Virus record (IMG/VR): IMGVR_UViG_3300042554_000932
Span: 1-38,421 of that record
From: a virus
Length of the DNA stretch: 38,421 nt
Reading direction: 5' to 3' (one strand)
Shown here: piece by piece, positions 1 to 7,712 of the stretch
Position numbering within the stretch: the first letter of the stretch is position 1
Layout of the letters: each line of letters begins with the position of its first letter
The notes under the pieces: generated by a model
The model's database searches: none
Told to the model about the DNA's origin: nothing
The model's input: only the letters and a program-made list of their open reading frames with translations
Translations under genes and position numbers: made by a program

Positions 1-115
1 CAGCGTAGGCGACGTTGACGCTGCCGGCCGTGCGAGCACGCTCCGCGTCAATCACGCCGGGATCGGCGGATGACCACGTCAGCACATAGAGCAGCCAGTG
101 CCACAGAGCGTGCAT
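1..115 (-). CDS. Hypothetical protein with hydrophobic N-terminus, cut by window edge
   Basis: Only the first 38 codons are inside the window; the gene continues leftwards out of it. It opens MHALWHWLLYVLTW, a short hydrophobic stretch that could be a signal peptide or membrane anchor, followed by SSADPGVIDAERARTAGS. The ATG lies directly after the stop of the upstream gene, so it belongs to the same operon. I do not recognise a family with certainty. Position at the end of the membrane-protein module suggests a lysis or envelope role, by context only. Confidence 0.6.
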   Translation of the reverse strand, partial: MHALWHWLLYVLTWSSADPGVIDAERARTAGSVNVAYA

Positions 116-397
116 CTACCACCTCTCGTTTCGCAGCTGCACGTGGCCGTCGATGCCGAGGACGGCGTGAGCCATTTGTGTCTCGTCGGCGTCTGCCGGT
201 GCAGGCTCCATGAAGACCAGGGCGGTGAGACCGATGCGTGCCGCCAGCTTGCCGATTTTCGCGAAGAACTTGAGCACCGGCCGGTCGGGCCGCGGTGGCT
301 CTGGGCGAATCGGAGAGTCAGGTGCGGTCGCGAACCACCACGTCACGCCAACGAGGACGACGGCCGCGACGGCGAGCTTCTTTTGCGTGGCGTTCAC
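116..397 (-). CDS. Small single-pass membrane protein
   Basis: 93 aa. The GTG start overlaps the previous stop in a GTGA, which decides the start; longer in-frame extensions would run through the previous gene. Residues about 8-25 (LAVAAVVLVGVTWWFA) form one membrane helix, followed by a proline/arginine-rich linker (DSPIRPEPPRPDRP) and a second hydrophobic stretch (IGLTALVFME). No known domain recognised. A signal-anchored small protein in a protease/lysis neighbourhood could be a spanin-like or holin-accessory protein, but no sequence motif proves that. Confidence 0.6.
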   Translation of the reverse strand: MNATQKKLAVAAVVLVGVTWWFATAPDSPIRPEPPRPDRPVLKFFAKIGKLAARIGLTALVFMEPAPADADETQMAHAVLGIDGHVQLRNERW

Positions 398-621
398 GAC
401 TGCTGACTCCATGCGGTGTAGAGATACAACACGACGCAAGCCCCGATGACCGAGCCAACCATGCCCGCCGGCCCCTGGCCAAACGGCAGGCCGCCGACCA
501 CGCTGCCGATGCAGCCAAGAGCGGCACACGGAACCCAGCCGCCGGGCCACTGCAGCGGCAGGATCGCCTTCGCGATGCTGCCCGCGATGACTCCGGTCAC
601 TGCCCAGACGATCAGCGTCAT
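394..621 (-). CDS. GlsB/YeaQ/YmgE-family membrane protein
   Basis: 75 aa. The glycine-rich pattern WAVTGVIAGSIAKAILP ... LGCIGSVVGG ... GSVIGACVVLYLYT matches the small three-helix membrane proteins of the transglycosylase-associated family (Pfam Transgly_assoc), at the usual length. Family members are stress-induced inner-membrane proteins of unclear function. The ATG overlaps the papain-like protease stop (ATGA) and the gene's own stop overlaps the next start (GTGA). Directly downstream of a membrane-anchored protease in a phage, a pore-forming or holin role is a reasonable inference, but it is not shown. Confidence 0.75.
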   Translation of the reverse strand: MTLIVWAVTGVIAGSIAKAILPLQWPGGWVPCAALGCIGSVVGGLPFGQGPAGMVGSVIGACVVLYLYTAWSQQS

Positions 622-1685
622 AGTGCCAGCCCCCAATCGGCATTGTGAAGGTCACGCCACTCGTAGCTCGTGCCGATTGCCCACGAGTCGCCCTGTTGCA
701 GTGCCGCCTCGACGTCGCGACGGCGTGCCCAGAATGAGCCGTCAGGCTGATCGTCTGGCCACCGCGGTCCCGAAACCCAGTTGGTATTCCAACTGTTTTG
801 AATCAGACCCATATCGTCTGGCGAGCCGTTGTGCTTGTGCCGCACGCCCCACACGAGCATCGCGTGGGACCACGACGAGCCGCGGGAGAGTGCGCCGTCA
901 GAGTCACGCACTCGCGGCGTCGGGCCGTAGCCCACCTGCGAGCAGATGGCCACAGGCGTGCCACGCTCGACGGATGCACACAACTCCTGCCAGGTCTGCA
1001 CCTGCACGCACTTCGCCTTGCGTTTGTTGGCCTCGCGTGCAAGCTCGAGCGGCACGCCGTTGCGTCCCCAATCGCGAGACAAGGGGATCGAATACTTCGA
1101 CAGGTCAAACGAGCCGTACTGTTGGCGATAGAGCACGCCGCCGAGCGTCTTGTCGGTGCACTTGCCTGTGAGCCAACGTGCCGCGGCACCTCCGTAGCTG
1201 CCGTCGCCTCCGTTGTTTCGCTCCATCGGCGGGATTCTGGCGGCCGTCCTCGATCCGCCGTACACCGGCTCGGTCGCACATGCCGCCGGCGGTTCCTTCA
1301 CCTTGCCCGCAACGTGGTCGACCGCTTCCGCCGTGTATTCGCCGAGAGCAAACGCGAACGAGACGCACGTGCCCGCAGAGCCCTGGTCCCACGACCGCCA
1401 CGGCGTGCCGTACTTCCGCTGGTGAGCAATATCGACCGCACGGTAGAGGAACGTGTCCCGGCCGGTCGCGTTCTGCATCGCGTCGGCACCAGCCTCTGCG
1501 AAGGTGGGCTGGGCCAGCTCGCCGAGGAACAGACGGACGCCCTCGGGATTCGGCTGGTAGCCAAAGCCGCTATCGACGCGCTTCAGTAGGCGATGCGTGT
1601 AGTGGTCGATGATCGCGCCGGCGACCGCCGCAAACACGACGAACGCTATGGCCGATATCGTCCAGACGCTGCGTCGATGGCTCAA
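618..1685 (-). CDS. Membrane-anchored papain-like (C1) cysteine protease
   Basis: 355 aa. A membrane helix at about residues 8-27 (TISAIAFVVFAAVAGAII) anchors or exports the protein. The papain-type catalytic set is complete: Q101 in DQGSAGTC, nucleophile C107, H274 in SHAMLVWG and N297 in NSWNTNW. Family knowledge: these residues form the oxyanion hole and Cys-His-Asn triad of clan CA C1 peptidases. The start is TTG, overlapping the upstream stop (TTGA), with GGGGAGG seven bases upstream. It sits among five or six small membrane proteins and no muramidase or amidase is visible nearby, so it may attack a protein-rich cell envelope in place of a standard endolysin (inference). Confidence 0.85.
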   Translation of the reverse strand: MSHRRSVWTISAIAFVVFAAVAGAIIDHYTHRLLKRVDSGFGYQPNPEGVRLFLGELAQPTFAEAGADAMQNATGRDTFLYRAVDIAHQRKYGTPWRSWDQGSAGTCVSFAFALGEYTAEAVDHVAGKVKEPPAACATEPVYGGSRTAARIPPMERNNGGDGSYGGAAARWLTGKCTDKTLGGVLYRQQYGSFDLSKYSIPLSRDWGRNGVPLELAREANKRKAKCVQVQTWQELCASVERGTPVAICSQVGYGPTPRVRDSDGALSRGSSWSHAMLVWGVRHKHNGSPDDMGLIQNSWNTNWVSGPRWPDDQPDGSFWARRRDVEAALQQGDSWAIGTSYEWRDLHNADWGLAL

Positions 1686-1927
1686 TCGTCAGCCTCCCCG
1701 AGATTGCGGAGGCGCGGCAGCACCCGTGGCAGCACGGGGCCAGGGCCGCGGTCTTCGCTGCACTTGCACGAGGCGGACTGCTCGCGAATCTGGACAAGCT
1801 CCGCGTGAATTATGTGCAGGTAGACCGGGCACGCGATGGCAGACGCGGCCACGACGAGCACGGCAATGCAGCAGCACAGCATCAGAGCGTTGTCGACGAC
1901 CTCCCACACATGATCGAGCAGCGTCAT
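1682..1927 (-). CDS. Small membrane protein
   Basis: 81 aa. ATG overlaps the previous stop (ATGA at 1924-1927). One strong, cysteine-rich membrane helix covers about residues 14-36 (LMLCCCIAVLVVAASAIACPVYL). It is followed by a soluble tail with CKC and a Pro/Arg-rich end. No family recognised. It is translationally coupled to the papain-like protease downstream, so the two products are probably made together. Confidence 0.65.
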   Translation of the reverse strand: MTLLDHVWEVVDNALMLCCCIAVLVVAASAIACPVYLHIIHAELVQIREQSASCKCSEDRGPGPVLPRVLPRLRNLGEADD

Positions 1928-2379
1928 CGGACGGCCTCCTCGGCGGCATCGGCGAGCGTGCGGTACGCCGCGACCCATCTGGCACGAGTCGTCGTGTCGA
2001 GCGGCCCGCCAGATGTGCCGGCCACCTCATCGAGATACCTGCCGGCAGCGGCGGTAGCGTGTGGCTGCTCGCGTGTCAGCGTCCGCGGCAGGAATCGCCC
2101 CTCGGCGGCAGCGACACGAACGTCCTCGAGCTGAACGCCCGTGGTGATTCGTGGCGTGGACTTCTGGCCGTCGGCCTGCAAGGCGTCGGCGATGCCTCGG
2201 CACAGCCCGGCGAACGCAGCAGCGTCATCAGACGCATTCGGGCCGACAAACTTGCCGCGCAGCGACAGGCCGGGCTCGGGGCGAACGTCCCCGCCTGGAC
2301 GCTGCGAGAACTCGACAACGGCAGCCAGTGCCGCCACGGCAAGCAGGGCGGCGAATACGATTGCCTTCTCTCGGCTCAT
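1924..2379 (-). CDS. Signal-anchored hypothetical protein
   Basis: 151 aa. Starts MSREKAIVFAALLAVAALAAVVEF, an N-terminal membrane anchor, followed by a soluble, alanine-rich domain (DDAAAFAGLCRGIADALQ; RARWVAAYRTLADAAEEAVR) predicted to be mostly helical. The ATG overlaps the upstream stop. No enzyme motif seen and no family recognised. It belongs to the run of small membrane proteins that precede the papain-like protease. Confidence 0.7.
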   Translation of the reverse strand: MSREKAIVFAALLAVAALAAVVEFSQRPGGDVRPEPGLSLRGKFVGPNASDDAAAFAGLCRGIADALQADGQKSTPRITTGVQLEDVRVAAAEGRFLPRTLTREQPHATAAAGRYLDEVAGTSGGPLDTTTRARWVAAYRTLADAAEEAVR

Positions 2380-2645
2380 CGCTTGGCGCTCCCGTGGAGC
2401 AGCTCCAGCCAGAGGCGGTCGACCGCGGCACCGCTCTCCTCGTCGAGCGGGCCACCAGCGGACAGCCGGTCACGCACGGCCAGCAGGCTGTCGATCGCAG
2501 CCCTGGCATCCGGCGTGGCTGGTGCCGCAGGCGGTTGCACTCGGAACAGGTCAGACGGCAGCGGCATCGCCTGTGATGGCGTCGCCTTGCCGGTCGGCCA
2601 CATGAGCCAGGCCACGGCGGCGGCGACGATGAGCAAGGTCATCAT
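2376..2645 (-). CDS. Small membrane protein with proline-rich linker
   Basis: 89 aa. The N-terminus MMTLLIVAAAVAWLMWPTG is a single membrane helix or signal anchor. A Pro/Ala-rich linker follows, then a helical tail (AAIDSLLAVRDRLSAGG...LWLELLHG). The start overlaps the stop of the upstream gene (ATGA) and its end overlaps the next start, so it is in the same operon. Function unknown. Confidence 0.65.
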   Translation of the reverse strand: MMTLLIVAAAVAWLMWPTGKATPSQAMPLPSDLFRVQPPAAPATPDARAAIDSLLAVRDRLSAGGPLDEESGAAVDRLWLELLHGSAKR

Positions 2646-3016
2646 GCGGGGTCTCTCCTCGTGATTGCGAGCAGGGCTTCAATGGCACCGGCAGCGAGCG
2701 ACAGGATCAGCACGCGAGTCGCCGGCCGAATCAGCAGCCACGCCGGCCAGACGGTCAGCGGGACGCACCTGTCAGCGAACGAATCGAACAGGGCGGCGGC
2801 GGCCGTCAGCACGACCGCCTTCTTCTCTGGCCCCGACAGCGTCGTCACGGCGTCGAGCCCGGCGACGAGCAGGTGCAGCAGCTGCACGAGCAGCCGGCCG
2901 AACTCGGCCCATGTCAGGCCGTCCGCGGCTTGCTCGCGGGCAGCCGCCAGGAACGCATTGGCCTTGGCGGCGACTGTCTGGAGGTTGTCGGCGGCGTCCA
3001 CGGCAGCGTCATCCAG
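2642..3016 (-). CDS. Helical hypothetical protein with hydrophobic C-terminus, start uncertain
   Basis: About 124 aa. The reading frame looks real from DDAAVDAADNLQTVAAKAN onward, with a central LLVQLLHLLVAGLDAV helix and a hydrophobic C-terminal segment (WPAWLLIRPATRVLILSL). No ATG, GTG or TTG is well placed. The CTG at 3014-3016, overlapping the previous gene's stop, is my choice; an upstream ATG at 3094 would overlap the previous gene by 86 bases. I recall similar proteins in planctomycete prophages, without known function. A holin-like role is possible but unsupported. Confidence 0.5.
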   Translation of the reverse strand: MDDAAVDAADNLQTVAAKANAFLAAAREQAADGLTWAEFGRLLVQLLHLLVAGLDAVTTLSGPEKKAVVLTAAAALFDSFADRCVPLTVWPAWLLIRPATRVLILSLAAGAIEALLAITRRDPA

Positions 3017-3296
3017 AGGGCGGCGAATCGTCCTCCGTCGATTCTGCCGCCTGCCCCCCGTCCCCTTGCAGGGGCATCGGGAACACGACGGCATCGCTGA
3101 TGTGCTGGTAGCACGCCTGCCAGCAGTCGTCCGCCTCGTCGTGGGCGTCGCGCCGCTCCAGCAGGAACGGCTGCGTGAAGACCTCCTCCCGGCCCGGCAC
3201 GAGCTTCGCCGTGGCGTCCGTCATCGTCAGGTACACGTACCGACGCCCGTACTCGATGACGATCCGCCGCTCGATGTAGTCGTGCTCGCGACTCAT
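3009..3296 (-). CDS. Hypothetical protein
   Basis: 95 aa. Starts MSREHDYIERRIVIEYGRR with beta-strand-like alternation (YVYLTMTDATAKLV). An acidic tail (STEDDSPPSG) ends in the overlap with the next gene. ATG overlaps the previous stop (ATGA at 3293-3296). No family recognised; probably a small cytoplasmic phage protein. Confidence 0.6.
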   Translation of the reverse strand: MSREHDYIERRIVIEYGRRYVYLTMTDATAKLVPGREEVFTQPFLLERRDAHDEADDCWQACYQHISDAVVFPMPLQGDGGQAAESTEDDSPPSG

Positions 3297-3646
3297 TCTT
3301 CCACCGGCAGCTCGTCGAACGCTTGGCGAGCCTCGTCGGTCATTTCGATTCGCTTGAGCGTCACCGGCCGAGGCTTGATGACCGACCGCTCCTGCCTGGT
3401 GCGATCATCCCATCGCGCCTGCACTGCCTTGCAGCGTTGCTCGATTTCGGACGGCGTCGGGTCGCGCGTCTCGCCGCGGGCAGGCTTGTACCGCAGTCGG
3501 CGATTGTTCCGCAGCGGCAGATCCCACAGGTCACGCAACCGGATGACCTGATCCTTGGAAATTGTGTAGCGGACGCACAGTGCAGCGATCGGCATGTGCG
3601 AATCCCAATCCGCACGAAACGACAGCACGTTGATTGTCGCCGTCAT
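3293..3646 (-). CDS. Helix-turn-helix protein carrying a DPTPxEI motif
   Basis: 117 aa. The ATG at 3644-3646 overlaps the glycosyltransferase stop (ATGA); a GTG three codons upstream is an alternative. Residues about 20-45 (MPIAALCVRYTISKDQVIRLRDLW) read as a helix-turn-helix like those of small phage regulators and terminase small subunits. RDPTPSEIEQRCKAVQARW follows. The same DPTPxEI signature occurs in the genes at 7909-8211 and 10681-10917. A regulator or terminase-small-subunit-like role is possible; the sequence alone does not decide. Confidence 0.6.
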   Translation of the reverse strand: MTATINVLSFRADWDSHMPIAALCVRYTISKDQVIRLRDLWDLPLRNNRRLRYKPARGETRDPTPSEIEQRCKAVQARWDDRTRQERSVIKPRPVTLKRIEMTDEARQAFDELPVEE

Positions 3647-4512
3647 TCCAGCCACGACATCACCGTTCTCATCGCCGGGTCGAGGTAGAGCGACTTGCCT
3701 GTCTTCGCCGCGATGGACGCATGGAACGGAACGTGCTCGCAGTCGCTGCCGTCATAGGTGCCAGACAGATACGCGCCGGTCTCGTAGATCGTCATCCCGC
3801 CGAACGCAGATGCCACCGGAACGACAGGCGATCCCACGGGTGGCAGCCACGAGTGTTTCCAGCCGCCGATGCCAGCCGTGTAGTCGTCGAAGCTTGAGTT
3901 GAGCCGCAGCGCCCAGCAGTCGTACTGCAGCCACGTTCTCTCCCGCTTCGCTTCGCCCGCGGGGCTCATCACCATCTGGAAGTGCCGCATCAGCGACACG
4001 CTCGCCATACCGTAGGCGTGCGGATTGGCAGCCAGCGCCCCCACGCCGTGCAGGAATCCTGCGTGGCTCCAGCCGCCCCACATATCGAAGTCGATCGCCA
4101 CGACGAGGCTGGCATTCGGCGCGGACTCCCTTACCCACGACTGACACTCCGTCCGGTACTCCGCAAGCGCCTGCGTCCGGGGTCCAGCCCATTCGGCTCC
4201 GTAGTGTTTCCGGCCGAGCGTCTGGTCGATGTAGGACGCCTGCGGATACTCCTGGCAAAACTCATGCAGCACCCGCGGCGTCTCGTCGGTGTTGTCGTTC
4301 GTGCGGACGTGCAGCCGCCACGAGCGGACGCCGTCGCACAGCTGCACCAGGCGAGCGAGATTGCCCGCCAGCCACTTGTCGCAGTTGCGGGCAAGACCGA
4401 CGAATGCCACGTCGGTATCACGCAAGACGTCGACGCCTCGCTCGTAGTTCGCCTTGAAGTCCTCGACGAACACGTCTAACGGGTACAGCAGGTGATCCGG
4501 TGGAGACTCCAT
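3643..4512 (-). CDS. Glycosyltransferase (CAP59/mannosyltransferase-like)
   Basis: 289 aa from the ATG; a GTG immediately before it (4515) is the alternative start. DVAFVGLARNCDKWLAGNL near residue 35 and the acidic VVAIDFDMWGG at about 140-146 fit GT-A fold enzymes that bind a nucleotide sugar and metal through a DxD-type motif. The overall pattern is like CAP59-type mannosyltransferase domains (Pfam CAP59_mtransfer), as I remember them. It follows the radical SAM gene without a gap. A sugar would be added to a virion or host surface component (inference). A second, broken glycosyltransferase lies at 34130-34917. Confidence 0.7.
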   Translation of the reverse strand: MESPPDHLLYPLDVFVEDFKANYERGVDVLRDTDVAFVGLARNCDKWLAGNLARLVQLCDGVRSWRLHVRTNDNTDETPRVLHEFCQEYPQASYIDQTLGRKHYGAEWAGPRTQALAEYRTECQSWVRESAPNASLVVAIDFDMWGGWSHAGFLHGVGALAANPHAYGMASVSLMRHFQMVMSPAGEAKRERTWLQYDCWALRLNSSFDDYTAGIGGWKHSWLPPVGSPVVPVASAFGGMTIYETGAYLSGTYDGSDCEHVPFHASIAAKTGKSLYLDPAMRTVMSWLE

Positions 4513-4515
4513 CAC

Positions 4516-5367
4516 TCAGCCCTCGTGCTTCACATGGTCGCAGCAGGCAAAGCAGACAGCGTCGCACCACTCGACACGACGCTCCAATTCGTCCAGTCGC
4601 ACGCTGCCGTCGACTTTGCAGATTGGCTCGATGTCCTGATACGCAAACGTCACGCACTGATAGAGCGAGCCGTCCGCTCCGACTGCCATGAGCTTGTCGT
4701 GCCGATTGCAGAGCTTCCCCTGCGGCGGCGGTCCAGCGAGGTAGACGTTGCCCGGCCCGAGGATCTCCTCAGCCGCCGCCTTGAGGTGCGACACGTCCGC
4801 CGGGCCATGCGTGTCGAGGTGCCAGTTGATTCCCGCCAGCGGCAGCGAGCGGAGGTACGCGAGCGTCTCGGCGAGCTTCGAAACCGTCGAGTCGGCAATC
4901 ACGACCGTGGCCCGAGCAGGACGACCGCACTCCGCGAGCATACGGATGCTGCGGCTGTACGAGTCCTCCATGCCGCTGCACGGATGCCACGACGCAGTCC
5001 AGGCAACGCATCGCTCGAGTGCACCCGTGGCGATGAGCCGCTGAATCGCCGTGCTCATCAGCGTGTTGCTCGTGATCGCCCAGCGGTGCGGAATCGCCGC
5101 GAGGATCTCGGGCAGGTCGAGACGCATCAGCGCCTCGCCGCCGCTGATCTCCAGGTGCCCGCCCATCGCGTCGTAGTTGGCGTTGAAGAACGCGACGAGG
5201 TCCGCAGCTGGGGCACGCTCGTCTGAGGAGGTTGGCTTGTTGTCGTACACGAGCCTGTTCGTGCTGCGATCAAACCCATAGACACAGTAAGGGCATTTCG
5301 GGCCGAACGATGTGCCGCTAGGCCCGTAATTTTGGCAATTCCAACCTGGGAACCAGACCAGTTTCAT
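4516..5367 (-). CDS. Radical SAM enzyme with C-terminal cysteine cluster
   Basis: 283 aa. The N-terminal cysteines are C11, C25 and C28 (CPYC), that is CX13CX2C rather than the usual CX3CX2C; they would ligate the 4Fe-4S cluster that cleaves S-adenosylmethionine. ISGGEAL at 74-80 is the GGE motif that binds the methionine amino group. Seven cysteines at C220, C238, C250, C268, C272, C275 and C276 resemble a SPASM/twitch-type auxiliary cluster domain, which in known families modifies peptides or sugars. ATGA overlap with the HNH gene; the glycosyltransferase follows directly. Substrate unknown; a joint surface or peptide modification with the neighbour is inference. Confidence 0.8.
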   Translation of the reverse strand: MKLVWFPGWNCQNYGPSGTSFGPKCPYCVYGFDRSTNRLVYDNKPTSSDERAPAADLVAFFNANYDAMGGHLEISGGEALMRLDLPEILAAIPHRWAITSNTLMSTAIQRLIATGALERCVAWTASWHPCSGMEDSYSRSIRMLAECGRPARATVVIADSTVSKLAETLAYLRSLPLAGINWHLDTHGPADVSHLKAAAEEILGPGNVYLAGPPPQGKLCNRHDKLMAVGADGSLYQCVTFAYQDIEPICKVDGSVRLDELERRVEWCDAVCFACCDHVKHEG

Positions 5368-5972
5368 TTTCTTCTCGCTCCCTTCCTGTGGTTGTCAATT
5401 GCCCAAAGAGGCTGGAGGTTCGTGTAGTGAAACGCACGCGCCTGCTGCGGCTCGCTCTCAAGATTGAACCACGCAATAGGCAGGACGTGATCCACCTGCC
5501 ATTTGCCGTTTCCCGCCCCATGATTTTCCCAGCTCATGCCGTCGGTGAACTTTGATTCCAAGTGCTCAATCAGCTTTTCCGGCGTGCATCCAATTAGTTT
5601 CATCGTCTTGGCTGATTTCGCTTTTCCAGCCATTGCGCGATTCACGCGGCTGCGACACGTGCAAATCAACTTGAATCGCAATTCCTTCCGGCGGCGATCG
5701 CGCACATAGTCGCGCTGCCGTTTGCGATCACGCTCTATCTGTTCCGCCGTATACAGTTCTTTGCGTTTACGGCGTCGCTCGCTGGATTGCTGATTGAGGC
5801 GTTGACGCTCTTCCAGCGGCTTTGCGGCGTACCACTCCCGCGTCTTTTGTGCAGATTTCTCCCTGAGCTTTTGCAACTCATGCGGCGGCAGGCTTTGGAC
5901 AAACTGCTGCCACTTCGTCCTTTCAGCTGCTGTTTTGCCAGAATCGCAGAAGTCAAAGAATTGCTGCTTCAC
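5364..5972 (-). CDS. HNH endonuclease
   Basis: 202 aa, GTG start overlapping the RusA stop (GTGA). A long basic helical N-terminal half (RQRLNQQSSERRRKRK, RDRKRQRDYVRDRRRK) is followed by a C-terminal HNH fold: WQVDHVLPIAW with D161/H162, TNLQPLW with N185, and AIDNHRKGARR with N194/H195. The family cuts DNA with a single metal ion. It may be a free-standing homing-type nuclease or a packaging-associated HNH protein. No intron is visible nearby, and the tight overlaps show that it is integrated in the operon. Confidence 0.8.
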   Translation of the reverse strand: MKQQFFDFCDSGKTAAERTKWQQFVQSLPPHELQKLREKSAQKTREWYAAKPLEERQRLNQQSSERRRKRKELYTAEQIERDRKRQRDYVRDRRRKELRFKLICTCRSRVNRAMAGKAKSAKTMKLIGCTPEKLIEHLESKFTDGMSWENHGAGNGKWQVDHVLPIAWFNLESEPQQARAFHYTNLQPLWAIDNHRKGARRK

Positions 5973-6370
5973 GAGATCCTCACCGTCGTTCTGCCTTCGG
6001 TGCCGTATGACTTCTCCACCACCAGCCGCCGCACAAGCGTGTCGTCCCCCATGACGTCCTGCAGTGCATCCAACACAGCCTTGCCCACGTTGTCGACGTC
6101 TGGCCGTGGCAGCTGCGGTGCTGTTGGCTTGACGCCCTTCTTCGTCATGTGTGATTTCGGTCGTGCGAACACGGCATCCACGATGACCTCCACTGGCTCG
6201 CCCGTTTGCTCGAGCCCCGCCTTGGCGGCCTCCTCGGCAATCGCTGCACGGTAGGCGTGGACCGGATGTTTGCTTGGCACGTATGCCCGAGCGAACCCGC
6301 CCCGCGTCGAGACTCGTGGCCTCGGCTGCGGGACGGGCTCGCCGGCGACTGTGAAGGTCACAGGACGCAT
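5969..6370 (-). CDS. rusA: RusA-family Holliday junction resolvase
   Basis: 133 aa from ATG 6368-6370. FTVAGEPVPQPRPRVS at the N-terminus and RPDVDNVGKAVLDALQ...GDDTLV at about 90-115 are the RusA signature; the aspartates (D-x-D and the later D) bind magnesium. Family knowledge: these dimeric enzymes resolve Holliday junctions, and phages use them to debranch DNA before packaging. Longer upstream extension in frame would overlap the preceding gene and has no support. Confidence 0.9.
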   Translation of the reverse strand: MRPVTFTVAGEPVPQPRPRVSTRGGFARAYVPSKHPVHAYRAAIAEEAAKAGLEQTGEPVEVIVDAVFARPKSHMTKKGVKPTAPQLPRPDVDNVGKAVLDALQDVMGDDTLVRRLVVEKSYGTEGRTTVRIS

Positions 6371-6372
6371 GG

Positions 6373-6756
6373 TCACTCGTATCGCACTACGGCGATCCAG
6401 CCGCGACGCGCCGGGCACCACGCGGTGCCGATCTCGCGGACGCGCCTCGTGCCCCAGAAGCACGCCGAGCGGCACGCATGGTCAGGCGACGTGGTGCTGA
6501 ACCCCAGCCCCTCGTAGCCGCCTCCACGGCGGTTGCAGTGGCTGAACGTGTTGGTGGACGCCAGGTGTGCCGCATGGGCATCAGCCGACACCACGGTGAC
6601 GCTGCGCGGCGTGCTGACCACGACGCTCGTGGGTGCGTCACTGTGAACCACGACACGCTGGGGACGCAGCAGGCTGCATCGTCCGTTGATGCAGACGGTG
6701 TCGGCGTGAGCCGCCGAGCAGAGCAGGGCGGCGAGAGCAAGAAGTGCGAGACGCAT
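6373..6756 (-). CDS. Secreted hypothetical protein
   Basis: 127 aa. MRLALLALAALLCSAAHA is a textbook signal peptide; GGAGG lies seven bases before the ATG. The mature part has several cysteines (C-INGRC; HCNRRGGGYEGLGFS; DHACRSACFWGTRRVREIG). I remember the pattern of its C-terminal half from phage hypothetical proteins. Probably exported from the host cell; function unknown. It is the first gene after a 71-base gap downstream of the PP-loop gene. Confidence 0.7.
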   Translation of the reverse strand: MRLALLALAALLCSAAHADTVCINGRCSLLRPQRVVVHSDAPTSVVVSTPRSVTVVSADAHAAHLASTNTFSHCNRRGGGYEGLGFSTTSPDHACRSACFWGTRRVREIGTAWCPARRGWIAVVRYE

Positions 6757-6827
6757 GGCAGTCCTCCGTGAGCCAGGCCGCACTGCGCGGCCTCATGCGA
6801 CTCACGGTAGCGGCGGCGTCAAGCGAA

Positions 6828-7691
6828 TTAGTTGCCGCAGTAGCCTTCGCACTCGTCTTGGAATCCGCTGAACAAGTGACGCTGCCCGCTCTTCTCGTCT
6901 GCGGGCCGCAGGTCTACTTGGTCAAGCGGCTGGCAGGATTTGTGCAGATATCGGTGTGCGTCTAAGCCGGCCCCAGTGCGGCACACGGCGTCGATCTCCA
7001 CGGCCCGGCTCCATCCTTTTGGGTCGTCTGCCTTCAGCCGCCGCCACTCGTCATCTGACTTGAACGGGCAAAACACGCAGGCAGATCGAGGCACCTCGTA
7101 CGGCATCCTGCCACGCAAGTACGTCTGGCAGTCGCCGCGCGTGAATTGCATCTCCCAGAGCGGGAAGTGGACTCTCCAATTCGATGGCTTTGCCGTGAAT
7201 CGCTGGTTCACGCGAATCACTCGCTTCGGCTCGTCAAACGACAGGCCCATGTATTGGTGTATGACGATGTCTTTTTGCACCGGCCTTCCAGGCACAGCTC
7301 CAACAAGAGTGCGAATCAGTTTTTCCAGCGGTTTGACCTTGAAGTCTGCGGTACATTGCCTCTGAATGATTCCTTTTTCGCCTGTCTGTGGGTGCAGCGT
7401 AAACGCAGGAATAGATATGTAATGGCCGCCATCCGTACGTTTATTGCCGCTGGCATCGCTGCCTTGATCTAAGGCGTCACCTAACTGCCCAGCCGTCGTT
7501 CTCAGGATCGGCGGCCCGCCTTGCTTCTCCAGCCATTCTAGGTGCCGATACACCTCGTCGGGCTCTTCCTGCGTGTCGGCGAAAATGGCGGCGTCGAACT
7601 TGGGCACTTCCGGCTCGTCGCCGTCGATGCTCATCAGGTAGAGCGCCGTCGATTGAACGCCTGCACCGAGGTTGAGGTAGTGCTTTTCCAT
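6828..7691 (-). CDS. PP-loop ATPase of the PAPS-reductase-like family
   Basis: 287 aa. LNLGAGVQSTALYL at residues 6-19 is the phosphate-binding PP-loop (SGGxxS-like). Cysteines C113 (RQCTADFK), C188, and the pair C205xxC208 (ACVFCPFKSDDEW) recur in phage relatives. PP-loop enzymes adenylate a substrate or transfer sulfur. The phage members are often annotated phosphoadenosine phosphosulfate reductase but are rarely tested, and roles in nucleic-acid modification have been proposed for related families. It begins a transcription unit after a probable terminator and a palindrome. Real substrate unknown. Confidence 0.8.
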   Translation of the reverse strand: MEKHYLNLGAGVQSTALYLMSIDGDEPEVPKFDAAIFADTQEEPDEVYRHLEWLEKQGGPPILRTTAGQLGDALDQGSDASGNKRTDGGHYISIPAFTLHPQTGEKGIIQRQCTADFKVKPLEKLIRTLVGAVPGRPVQKDIVIHQYMGLSFDEPKRVIRVNQRFTAKPSNWRVHFPLWEMQFTRGDCQTYLRGRMPYEVPRSACVFCPFKSDDEWRRLKADDPKGWSRAVEIDAVCRTGAGLDAHRYLHKSCQPLDQVDLRPADEKSGQRHLFSGFQDECEGYCGN

Positions 7692-7712
7692 GCCCGCAGC
7701 ATGGAGACTGCG

